64,000 nucleotides of DNA from an uncultured Acetatifactor sp. (GTDB lineage: Bacteria > Bacillota > Clostridia > Lachnospirales > Lachnospiraceae). Each line of letters opens with the position of its first letter. Position 1 is the stretch's first letter. The stretch spans positions 10,010 through 74,009 of the forward strand of contig CAJTVB010000018.1 of the NCBI GenBank assembly GCA_910579755.1, in the 5' to 3' direction. The position numbers and the translations under genes are program-made. Below are positions 40,685-48,959 of this stretch, in pieces. Under the pieces are notes generated by a model. The model did no database searches and was not told the origin of the DNA. It saw only the letters and a program-made list of their open reading frames with translations.

Positions 40685-42418
40685 ATGAAAGGAAGAGTCA
40701 GGAGAAAGGCCGGAAAAGGAATCTGTATTTTCTGCTTGCTGCTGTGCGCCATGTGGGGGCTTGCCGGATGCGGAAAAGGCTCCGGGGAGAAGGAACAGTC
40801 ATATGAGGGAGAGGAGGACATGAGCTTTGAAGAGCTTTTGGCGCTGGACAGGGAGAACCCTGTGACAATTACCGTTATGGTGGCGGACATGACAGAGGCT
40901 TCCAAAAGCGACAGCCCCATTCTGCAGGCCATTGCTGAGGCTACAGGAGTGACCGTGGAGCTGAAGGGTGTGGAGTCGGATCAGCTGCAGATGCTTATGG
41001 CCTCCAGAGAGTACCCGGATGTGCTGGTGATAAAAAGGGACAGCACCTTTTACGATTACCTGGATACGGGGGATATGGTGGATCTGGAGCCCCTTCTGAA
41101 AAAGTACGCCCCAACTGTGTATGAGATGAACAGCACTCTCGTGGACATTTTCAAAGATGATCAGGGCAGGCTTTTATACCTGACGGAGAATGCCGACCTT
41201 GTAAGGGAGGGGGAGGTACATCCTGAGGATGCGGCCAATCCGGACAGGGTTCAGGATGAGCTGCCCTGGCACAGCTGTCTTTATGTGCAGTATCCGCTGG
41301 TCAAAGAGCTGTACGGAGACAGCATCAGGTCTATAGAGGCCTATCGGGAAGCCATGGATGCATTTCGGGAAAGCCATAAGGCGGAGGACGGATATTATGC
41401 CCTGTCCATGGACAAGGACAGCGCCGGGGATATTCTGTGGGCGGGTTTGTCCATGTACGGCTATCGCTGCAATTATAAGGGTGGGCTCTACGTTACGAAG
41501 GATGGGGAAAATTACAGTTATGGACTGAAGGCGGAGGATGCGCTGGATTGGCTGCTGTTTTTAAATGAATTGTACCGGGAGGGCTATATTTATGAGGATG
41601 CCACCGTGCAAAGCTACGACCAGTTTATCCGTCAGATGAATAAGGCCAAAATCTTTTCGTTTATAGGCAATTACTTTACCATATATGAAACCAACAAATC
41701 TCTGGGGGCCAACGGTAAGACGGCGGAAATCAGCTATATTCCCCAACAGCTCCGAATGGAGGGAGCTGACAGAATCTGGCAGTACAATGCGGCTTACACC
41801 GGGGGAAAAGCTTTTATGATCATGAATACTTCGCCCTATGCCAAAAGGATCGCCAGGCTGCTGGAATATCTATATTCCGATGAAGGGCTTGTGCTCCATG
41901 GCTGGGGGATTGAAGGAGAGGATTACATTATCAGAGAAGACGGTCTCCGGGATCTGACGGAAGAGCTTCTGGAGAAAATGAATGCCAGTGCGGACTATAA
42001 CCTGGCCAGGGGGATCCGCTCTTTGTACGGTGTGATCAATTTTCCCACCTTCACCACAGACGGTCAGTCGGCATTTGCCAGGTTTGCGCCCTACTATTCC
42101 ACAGAAGGCGGGGTGGATGCCAGGGATACTGCAATCAAAGCAGATCCGGTGTACAACTGGCATGAGGACTGGAAGGGAACCTTCTGGGATGATTATTCCG
42201 AGGTGGATATTGTGATGGAAGCCGAGACGGAGGCGGCCATTGCAGGTTCCAGGTGTGCGTCGATTATCAAGGATCAGATCAATCTGATTATCATGGCGGA
42301 ATCCAAAGAGCAGTGCATTGCTCTGTATGAGGAGGCCGTGAAAAAGATGGATGCATATGGCATTGGGGCATGGGAAGAGGAGATTAACCGGCAGATTCAT
42401 GAAAAAAGAGGAAAATAA
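40685..42418 (+). CDS. ABC sugar importer solute-binding lipoprotein
   Basis: A 577-residue extracellular lipoprotein. The lipobox ends at Cys29 (LLLCAMWGLAGC), followed by a short charged linker. The mature part has a family-1 type sugar-binding fold: VTITVMVADMTEASKSDSP, then YPDVLVIKRDS and YKGGLYVTKDGENYSYGL. It is of the LipO/YtcQ size class used for large or charged oligosaccharides. GGAGG precedes the ATG. It is the third importer gene of the GntR-controlled operon and its stop abuts the esterase start. Confidence 0.88.
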   Translation: MKGRVRRKAGKGICIFCLLLCAMWGLAGCGKGSGEKEQSYEGEEDMSFEELLALDRENPVTITVMVADMTEASKSDSPILQAIAEATGVTVELKGVESDQLQMLMASREYPDVLVIKRDSTFYDYLDTGDMVDLEPLLKKYAPTVYEMNSTLVDIFKDDQGRLLYLTENADLVREGEVHPEDAANPDRVQDELPWHSCLYVQYPLVKELYGDSIRSIEAYREAMDAFRESHKAEDGYYALSMDKDSAGDILWAGLSMYGYRCNYKGGLYVTKDGENYSYGLKAEDALDWLLFLNELYREGYIYEDATVQSYDQFIRQMNKAKIFSFIGNYFTIYETNKSLGANGKTAEISYIPQQLRMEGADRIWQYNAAYTGGKAFMIMNTSPYAKRIARLLEYLYSDEGLVLHGWGIEGEDYIIREDGLRDLTEELLEKMNASADYNLARGIRSLYGVINFPTFTTDGQSAFARFAPYYSTEGGVDARDTAIKADPVYNWHEDWKGTFWDDYSEVDIVMEAETEAAIAGSRCASIIKDQINLIIMAESKEQCIALYEEAVKKMDAYGIGAWEEEINRQIHEKRGK

Positions 42419-43516
42419 ATGAAAAGATACAAAGCGGCAGGACTGCTGTTGTGGGTGCTTTTGATTGCCTCGGGCTGCTCTTTGCCGGGGCAGTCCCAGG
42501 ACGGCGGCGGACAGGGGCAGATCCCGGAGGAAGAGCAGGGAGACGCACAGAAGAATGGGCAGGTGAATTCCGCCAAGGATACTGAAACTGACAAAAACAC
42601 CGAGGAGGCGAAGGATATGGATGTATTTGCGGCGCTCTTCCCGGACAGGGAAGACGGAAGCCTTGTGAGCGGAAAGGAATTTCGAAAGCTGGCAGATGCG
42701 CTGGCGGCCAATGTGCCCGGCAGGCTGACGGAAATCACTTATACTTACCGGGGGCAAAGGATTTCCATGGAGGTTCTGGCCGGAAACCGGGAGGTAAGAG
42801 AACCTTTTGGAAAGCAGGAAGAACAGCCGGAAGGACATACCGAATCGGAGCCCTTGGAGGCGGTTTCAGGGCAGAGCGAGTATTATGACTATCTGCTCTA
42901 TCTTCCCCAGGGGTATGACCCTGAAGATAGTGTTACGAAATGGCCGGTGATCTATTTCTTCCACGGAATCGGAGAAAAGGGGGATGATTTGTCAAAGCTG
43001 ACAGCTTACGGCATCCCTAAGTATATTGTGAACGGGGGACGTCCGGAGGCGATTGTGATTGCTCCCCAGTGTCCGGAGGATTCCCATTGGGCGGACACGG
43101 ATGTGGAGGAGGGAAAGCTGAAGCTGTTTATAGAGGAAAATATGGAAAAGTACCGGATCGATCCGGACAGGGTGTATGCTACAGGTCTGTCCATGGGAGG
43201 AAGGTGTACCTGGAAGCAGGCGCTGGCCATGCCGGATACCTTTGCGGCTATCGCCGTGGTGTGCGGGCGTACCAACAGCTATGATTTTTCCGGTATTCTG
43301 GATCTGCCGGTATGGATGTTTCACGGAGCGCAGGATGACACGGTGGCCTTTTCCAATGTGAACAGGATTGTGGAGGAAGCCTACAGCCAGGGATATGAAT
43401 ATTTTAAAGTGACGGTGTATCCGTATCTTTCTCATGACACATGGACTACGGTCTATGCCAGAGAAGATTTGTATGACTGGCTGCTTTCTCAAAATCGGGC
43501 GGGCCGGAGCAAGTAG
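42419..43516 (+). CDS. Lipoprotein alpha/beta-hydrolase (carboxylesterase-like)
   Basis: A 365-residue lipoprotein. The lipobox ends at Cys20, and an acidic linker spans about 22-65. The alpha/beta-hydrolase domain starts near 150 with VIYFFHGIGEKGDDLSKL (oxyanion region). The nucleophile elbow is GLSMGG (Ser258), the acid is in FHGAQDDTVAF, and the His is in YLSHDTW. This is the plan of phospholipase/carboxylesterase and polyhydroxybutyrate-depolymerase-like esterases, which remove acyl groups from plant polysaccharides. It is anchored outside and is probably a deacylase acting before import. The ATG directly follows the binding-protein stop. Confidence 0.82.
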   Translation: MKRYKAAGLLLWVLLIASGCSLPGQSQDGGGQGQIPEEEQGDAQKNGQVNSAKDTETDKNTEEAKDMDVFAALFPDREDGSLVSGKEFRKLADALAANVPGRLTEITYTYRGQRISMEVLAGNREVREPFGKQEEQPEGHTESEPLEAVSGQSEYYDYLLYLPQGYDPEDSVTKWPVIYFFHGIGEKGDDLSKLTAYGIPKYIVNGGRPEAIVIAPQCPEDSHWADTDVEEGKLKLFIEENMEKYRIDPDRVYATGLSMGGRCTWKQALAMPDTFAAIAVVCGRTNSYDFSGILDLPVWMFHGAQDDTVAFSNVNRIVEEAYSQGYEYFKVTVYPYLSHDTWTTVYAREDLYDWLLSQNRAGRSK

Positions 43517-43575
43517 AGCCGGCAGAGAGAACGCGGGCCGCAGGGAGCGGTGCAGAAAAGGGAGGAGAGACGTAA

Positions 43576-44565
43576 ATGATCAGCAGAGAAGAACTGGCGG
43601 CGGACGAGAAAAGGAAACAGGATAAAGCCCTTGGGGCATTGGCGGGCCTGGCCATAGGAGATGCCTTCGGGGATGCAGGCAGGGTACCCGAGAACCATCT
43701 GACCTATGGGATGATGACGGACTTTGCTCCGGGGAAGACCTGGAGCACGGATGATACAGAATTTGCCCTTTTTACGGCAGTAATGCTGATTGAACACCGG
43801 GGAGACCCCTCAGTGGCCGATTTTGAGGAAGGGTGGAAGAAATATATCATGTCTCAGGATGATTTCCCCAGAGGAGGAGCCAGTGAAAGAGAAGCTGTGA
43901 GCAATCTGAAAAAAGGGCTGCATGCGCCTCAGACCGGGATTTATAATGCCTATGCCATGAGTGACGGAGCAGCCATGCGGATTGCGCCGGTAGGCATTGT
44001 CTGTGCCGGGGATCCGGAGAGGGCGGCGCAGCTTGCGTTCCGGGACGCCCAGGTGAGTCACAGCGGGGATGGAGTCTGGGCGGCTCAGGCGGTGGCCGCC
44101 GGGGTATCGGCAGCCATGGCGGATGGGACGGATGATGAGATTCTGGAGCAGGCTTTGAGAGTCATTCCGTCGGATACCTGGCTGCGATACAGTCTGGAGC
44201 AGACCCGGGAGCTGGCAGACAAAAACCACAGAGACTTTTTCCGCTGCTGGATGGAGCTGCATGATCTGCTCAGGTGCGAGTACAAGGCGGCGTCAGCGGA
44301 GGCAGTGGCGGCAGCCTTCGGCATACTGCTTCTGGCGAAGGGAAATTTTCGATTGGGGTGCTTTTTGGGAGGTAATTTCGGACGGGACGCAGATACCATT
44401 ACAGCCATTGTGGGCGCCATACTGGGAGCGCGCGGGGGAGCGGAAAGCATTCCCGGAGAATGGATTCAGCGGACGGCCCGCCCTTCCGGAACCTGTCTGC
44501 AGTTCACCGCAAAGCTGACCATAGCGGAGACGGCACGAAGGCTGGGGGAGCTGATTGTTGTATGA
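43576..44565 (+). CDS. ADP-ribosylglycohydrolase-family enzyme
   Basis: A 329-residue, all-helical cytoplasmic enzyme of the DraG/ARH3 superfamily. The binuclear-metal residues are complete: WSTDDTEFAL (Asp59, Asp60), HSGDG in the middle, and GRDADTITAIVGA near 270. The ALAGLAIGDAFGD opening is also typical. Known relatives cleave ADP-ribose from proteins or related N- and O-glycosides. In a sugar-import operon, hydrolysis of another glycosidic bond is more likely, which is inference. GGGAGG precedes the ATG. Confidence 0.85.
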   Translation: MISREELAADEKRKQDKALGALAGLAIGDAFGDAGRVPENHLTYGMMTDFAPGKTWSTDDTEFALFTAVMLIEHRGDPSVADFEEGWKKYIMSQDDFPRGGASEREAVSNLKKGLHAPQTGIYNAYAMSDGAAMRIAPVGIVCAGDPERAAQLAFRDAQVSHSGDGVWAAQAVAAGVSAAMADGTDDEILEQALRVIPSDTWLRYSLEQTRELADKNHRDFFRCWMELHDLLRCEYKAASAEAVAAAFGILLLAKGNFRLGCFLGGNFGRDADTITAIVGAILGARGGAESIPGEWIQRTARPSGTCLQFTAKLTIAETARRLGELIVV

Positions 44566-44584
44566 GGTGAAGAGAGGTATAAGC

Positions 44585-46708
44585 GTGACAAAGGATTTTC
44601 TGGAAAAAATATATGCGGGCTTTCTGGGAATGAACATCGGAATACGGCTGGGGGCTCCTGTGGAGCCTGAGGCCTGGGATTTTGACAGGATAGCAAAGGT
44701 ATACGGAGAGATCGCAGGATATCTGAAGGACTATAGAAATTTCGCGGCGGACGACGATGTAAACGGACCGGTGTATTTCCTGAGAGGGCTCACGGACGCA
44801 GGGGTGGGAAAAGAATTTACGCCGGATATGGCGGGCCGGGCATGGCTGAATTATACCAGAAACGGGATCGGTATGTTCTGGTGGGGAGGCTGTGGAGTCA
44901 GCACGGAGCATACAGCATACCTGAATTTGAAGGCAGGTATACCTGCACCCCTGTCGGGAAGCGCAAAGACCAACGGAACAGTGGCGGCGGAGCAGATCGG
45001 CGGACAAATCTTTGTGGATACCTGGGGACTGATCTGGCCTGGAAGACCGGACCGGGCGGCGGAATATGCCAGGACTGCCGCAAGCGTTTCCCATGACGGC
45101 AACGGCCTGCATGGAGCGGCGTTTATCAGCGCCTGTATCGCCGAAGCCTTCTGCGCCCGGAGCATGGAGGCGGTGATTGACGCAGGGCTTTGTCAGATTC
45201 CGGAGGACTGTGAGTATGCCAAAGTGGTGTTGGCTGTCAGAGATTTTTACCGCCGGCATCCGGGAGATTTTCGAGAGTGTATGAGATTTCTGTTGAAAAA
45301 CTGGGGTTACGACAGGTATGAAGGAGTGTGTCATATTATACCCAATGCAGGGGTCTGCATTCTGGCTTTGCTCTACGGGCAGGGAGATTTTAACAGGACG
45401 GTGGAAATCGCCTCTATGTGCGGCTGGGACACGGACTGTAACGCAGGGAACGTGGGAACCATTGCGGGAGTGTTTTATGGACTGGAAGGGATTAAAAACA
45501 GGTACCGGGGGCCGGTGAATGACGTCGTGATCACCTCTGGGATTTCAGGATATCTGAACATTATGGATGCAGCCTCCTATGTCAAAGACCTGGCCGCTGC
45601 AGCCTGTCTGCTGACAGGCGAGGAGATGCCGGAAGGCATGCGCAGAGCGGGAGACGGAGAGCTGCTGTTTGACTTTGAACTGCCCGGTTCCACCCACGGA
45701 ATCCGCCTTTCCAATCAGATCCGGTTTATGAAACGGCATTCCCGGGAGCGTGCTTTCAGCGGACAGGGAAGTCTGGAAATTATTGTGGACCGGATTTTGC
45801 CCGGGGATCAGTGTCATGTTTATTACAAACCATTTTACCGGCGGAAGGATTTTGACGATGAAAGGTACCAGCCGGTATTTTCACCAACGGTATACAGCGG
45901 TCAGCGGTTTTCGGCACAGCTGTATCCGGAGCTGTGGATTGAGGGTAAGCTCTGTGTGAGGCCCTATGTGCGCGCCGCCATGAGGGATCGGTACATCTAT
46001 GGGGAGGAGCTGGAGCTGGAAGCAGAGCGGTGGAATGGAATTTCCTTTGTGGTTCCCGATTTGGAGGGAGACCAGGCGGCAGAATTGGGATTTTTGCTGT
46101 ATACGCCAGAGGAAACAAGTCACAGAGTGTTCGGGCACATATATCTGGACGAGTTTGCTGTAACGGGAGGCGCGGATTATTCCATTGCCATGGAGATTCA
46201 GGAAGAGGAATTCCGACAGCTTACGCCGTTTTCCTGGAACCAGTGCCGGGGCAGAATCGTGGACGGAAGGCTGGGGGCGGAAGCGTCGGAGCCAGGGCAG
46301 GCTTTTACGGGAAGCTATTATGCAAAGGATGTGACTGTTCGCACGGATATTACGGTGCTGGAGGGACAGGGAAAGGAGGTGGTCGTTCGGGCCAGAGGGG
46401 CGGAGCAATATTATTCTCTTGGCTTTGGCAGAGCAGGCGAGGTGAGAATCTGTTGTCATGACCATGGATGCAGAGTGCTGAAGTCAGTGCCCTATGATTG
46501 GAAATACGATACGCCCTATGAGCTGGAGGCGGTGTGCAGAGGCGAAAGTCTTACCTTGTTTATCAACGGGGAGGAGGCAGTGTCTGCAAAAGACGGCACA
46601 CATCCCTGGGGCATGGTGGGATACTGTCAGGAGGCGGGAAGCTTTTCCAGCAGTAAAATGAGAGTGATTGTGGAGGAAAGCCGGGGGACGGAGAGAATTC
46701 ACCTGTAA
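44585..46708 (+). CDS. ADP-ribosylglycohydrolase-family enzyme with C-terminal beta-sandwich domains
   Basis: A 707-residue protein with no signal peptide. Residues about 1-360 have the DraG/ARH fold: AADDDVNG, SHDGNG, and GWDTDCNAGNVGTIAGVF at the metal site. The remaining 350 residues form at least two beta-sandwich regions; the last resembles LamG/DUF1080-type jelly rolls (LTLFINGEEAVSAKD, WGMVGYCQEAG). Such domains occur in glycoside-acting enzymes and not in classical de-ADP-ribosylases. I start it at the GTG at 44585, with AGAGG upstream. It follows the smaller family member by 19 bases. Confidence 0.82.
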   Translation: MTKDFLEKIYAGFLGMNIGIRLGAPVEPEAWDFDRIAKVYGEIAGYLKDYRNFAADDDVNGPVYFLRGLTDAGVGKEFTPDMAGRAWLNYTRNGIGMFWWGGCGVSTEHTAYLNLKAGIPAPLSGSAKTNGTVAAEQIGGQIFVDTWGLIWPGRPDRAAEYARTAASVSHDGNGLHGAAFISACIAEAFCARSMEAVIDAGLCQIPEDCEYAKVVLAVRDFYRRHPGDFRECMRFLLKNWGYDRYEGVCHIIPNAGVCILALLYGQGDFNRTVEIASMCGWDTDCNAGNVGTIAGVFYGLEGIKNRYRGPVNDVVITSGISGYLNIMDAASYVKDLAAAACLLTGEEMPEGMRRAGDGELLFDFELPGSTHGIRLSNQIRFMKRHSRERAFSGQGSLEIIVDRILPGDQCHVYYKPFYRRKDFDDERYQPVFSPTVYSGQRFSAQLYPELWIEGKLCVRPYVRAAMRDRYIYGEELELEAERWNGISFVVPDLEGDQAAELGFLLYTPEETSHRVFGHIYLDEFAVTGGADYSIAMEIQEEEFRQLTPFSWNQCRGRIVDGRLGAEASEPGQAFTGSYYAKDVTVRTDITVLEGQGKEVVVRARGAEQYYSLGFGRAGEVRICCHDHGCRVLKSVPYDWKYDTPYELEAVCRGESLTLFINGEEAVSAKDGTHPWGMVGYCQEAGSFSSSKMRVIVEESRGTERIHL

Positions 46709-46752
46709 GTACAAAGAACATAAAAACAAAGAACAGACAGGAGGGTAAGAGA

Positions 46753-47529
46753 ATGAACGGAAGAAAGGCAATGAAGCGAAAGGAAATTTATGCAGGAGGA
46801 CTGAAAAGCGCAAGAGAAAGCAGATTGGGGAAGCTGGCGGCGGCAATGGCGGTATTTTCCTTATTACTGGGCGGCTGCGGCGGGCAGGGGGATCAGGCGA
46901 AGGGTGGTTCCGATATTCAGGAGGTAGATTTGGCTGAGTATATGTCCGATGCTTCCAAATGGGAGGACGACGGGGGCGATTACACCCTCACAGGGGATAA
47001 GCTGACCTTTAATAATGCATATTACGGTGATTTCTGTGCGGTCAGGCTCAATGAGGAATTTCAGGATGTGACAGTAAAATTCACTCTTCAGCTGACAGAG
47101 ATTGCCGCAGATGTTTCGGAGGAGGACGGCACCTGGTGGGATACGGAGTTTTTATGCTTGGTGAGATCTAATTTTGCGGGATCCGCTTATGTAGAGGGCG
47201 AGGAAGGCCAGGCGGGCTATTGTATCACCTCCTGGGGAGATATGAACCAGTTTGCGCTGGGAAGATCCGGTTATGACGATGTGTTCGGCATTTACGACTG
47301 GCCTTTAGGTGACGGAAAGCCTCACCAGATTCAGTTTACGGTGGATAACAATGAGGATAATACGGTAATCACTTTGAAGGTAGTAGTGGACGGCCAGGAA
47401 ATCGCGGTGGCAGAGGATGACGGATCCCAGGTGAAGAAGGATAGAATTTCTTTCTTTCCGGAGGCAGGAGGAATCACACTACGCTGTAAGTACCTGGGCG
47501 CAGAGATCACAGGCGCTGAGAGCAACTAA
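46753..47529 (+). CDS. Beta-sandwich lipoprotein (DUF1080/LamG-like)
   Basis: A 258-residue lipoprotein. A long basic N-terminus leads to a lipobox ending at Cys42 (AVFSLLLGGC). The mature part is beta-rich (GDFCAVRLNEEFQDVTVKFTLQL, HQIQFTVDNNEDNTVITLKVVVDGQEI), in the manner of the 3-keto-disaccharide hydrolase/DUF1080 and LamG jelly rolls. It may be a surface carbohydrate-binding protein. No catalytic residues are evident. It follows the large ADP-ribosylglycohydrolase-like gene by 44 bases with GGAGG, and it is the last gene of the operon. Confidence 0.68.
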   Translation: MNGRKAMKRKEIYAGGLKSARESRLGKLAAAMAVFSLLLGGCGGQGDQAKGGSDIQEVDLAEYMSDASKWEDDGGDYTLTGDKLTFNNAYYGDFCAVRLNEEFQDVTVKFTLQLTEIAADVSEEDGTWWDTEFLCLVRSNFAGSAYVEGEEGQAGYCITSWGDMNQFALGRSGYDDVFGIYDWPLGDGKPHQIQFTVDNNEDNTVITLKVVVDGQEIAVAEDDGSQVKKDRISFFPEAGGITLRCKYLGAEITGAESN

Positions 47530-47697
47530 CGGTATTGTGGAAAAAATACCACATTTGGAAAATGCGGAGGCGGTATGAAGAATTTTGAATAACCCGGCAG
47601 GTCTCCAGGATGGTTTGGATTTGACATGGCTGTTTCAATATCATAATCATGCATTCCCGTCAAGACGAAATCGGGTCGTTAGGCGGGAAATCCGCAC

Positions 47698-47726
47698 TGG
47701 ACTTGGGGAAAAAAAACGAATATAAT
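47698..47726 (+). promoter_or_regulatory. Promoter of manA
   Basis: TGGACT (47698-47703) and a perfect TATAAT (47721-47726) are 17 bases apart, 38 bases upstream of the ATG at 47764. An upstream TTGACA (47621) pairs only with a poor -10. Confidence 0.65.
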
Positions 47727-47763
47727 ACAAGAAGAAAATACAAGTAGATACGGAGGACTGGAC

Positions 47764-48738
47764 ATGGCAGAAAACAGGGAGATCATTGTACTGAAGCCGG
47801 TATTGAAGGAAAATGTGTGGGGAGGCAGGCGCTTGGTGACGGAGTTTCCCTATGAGGCCGGTGAGGAGCACATCGGAGAGTGCTGGGCGGTCAGCGCACA
47901 CCCTCATGGGGATTGTGTGATTGCGGAGGGCACTTACGCGGGAAAGACCTTATCCTGGCTGTACGGGGAGCACAGAGAGCTGTTCGGCGCTCTGTCCGCA
48001 GAGCAGTTTCCTCTGCTGGTAAAGATTATCGATGCCAGAGAGGATTTAAGCATCCAGGTGCATCCGGATGATGTATATGTAAAGGAGCATGAGGACTGTC
48101 CCTTCGGCAAGACAGAGTGCTGGTATGTGATGGACTGTCCGGAGAACGCGCAGCTTGTGATCGGCCATCATGCCCAAACCCGGCAGGAGCTGGAGGATCT
48201 GATTCATCAGGACAAATATCAGGAGCTGATCCGGAAGGTTCCTGTGAAAAAGGGAGACTTTCTGCAGATTGTTCCGGGGACGGTTCACGCCATCACCGGG
48301 GGGATGCTGATTCTGGAGACTCAGCAGAACAGTGATATCACCTACCGCGTTTATGATTACGGCAGGCTGGTGGATGGAAAACCCCGGCAGCTTCATGTAC
48401 AGCAGAGCATCGATGTGATCAATGTGCCGGATCATGCGGATCAGAAGGCCCTGTCCCACACGCAGGGACTGCCGGAAAATTCCAGGAATCTGTTGGTGGA
48501 TTGCGATTATTATAAGGTGTGGAAGCTTTCCCTGCGGGGCAGCATGTCCATGGAGCAGGAGGATCCCTTTTTGATTCTGAGTGTGCTGGAGGGAGAGGGA
48601 ACCGTGGATGGGCGGAAGGTATCAAAGGGCTCCCATTTGCTATTGCCCTGGGGCTATGGAAGACTGGAGCTTGCGGGAAAGATGGAGCTGATACTGTCCA
48701 CGGCCCGGGAGGATAATGCCCCGGGCAGTCGTCAGTAA
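47764..48738 (+). CDS. manA: Mannose-6-phosphate isomerase, class I
   Basis: A 324-residue type I phosphomannose isomerase of the short Firmicutes form. The zinc-site motif is SIQVHPDDVYVKEHE, followed by GTVHAITGGMLILETQQNSDITYRVYDYGR, which supplies the further Glu and His ligands. It interconverts mannose-6-phosphate and fructose-6-phosphate. It would route mannose released by the GH38 enzyme, after phosphorylation, into glycolysis, but it lies 28 kb away and has its own promoter. GGAGG precedes the ATG. Confidence 0.93.
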   Translation: MAENREIIVLKPVLKENVWGGRRLVTEFPYEAGEEHIGECWAVSAHPHGDCVIAEGTYAGKTLSWLYGEHRELFGALSAEQFPLLVKIIDAREDLSIQVHPDDVYVKEHEDCPFGKTECWYVMDCPENAQLVIGHHAQTRQELEDLIHQDKYQELIRKVPVKKGDFLQIVPGTVHAITGGMLILETQQNSDITYRVYDYGRLVDGKPRQLHVQQSIDVINVPDHADQKALSHTQGLPENSRNLLVDCDYYKVWKLSLRGSMSMEQEDPFLILSVLEGEGTVDGRKVSKGSHLLLPWGYGRLELAGKMELILSTAREDNAPGSRQ

Positions 48739-48785
48739 TCTGTCCGACAGGATGAGGCCCGGAATGGTCAGGAGGTGAGATCAGT

Positions 48786-48959
48786 ATGATACCTAAGGAT
48801 CCGGTGATGTTGCTTAGCTTTGTAAACCTGAAGCTGCGGGACTTTTACGGCAGTCTGGATGCGCTCTGTGAGGAAATGGAGCTGGATCGGGAGAATCTTC
48901 GGGAAAAGCTTGCGGCTATCGACTACCATTATGACAAGGAGAGAAATCAATTTGTGTGA
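48786..48959 (+). CDS. DUF4250 small protein
   Basis: A 57-residue protein beginning MIPKDPVMLLSFVNLKLRDF and ending IDYHYDKERNQFV, which is the full length and pattern of DUF4250, a small family common in Clostridia. It is helical and probably binds a partner or nucleic acid; the function is unknown. GGAGG lies just upstream (48772-48776). Its last bases overlap the start of the next gene, suggesting coupled translation. It is too short for a simple 60-residue cut-off. Confidence 0.85.
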   Translation: MIPKDPVMLLSFVNLKLRDFYGSLDALCEEMELDRENLREKLAAIDYHYDKERNQFV

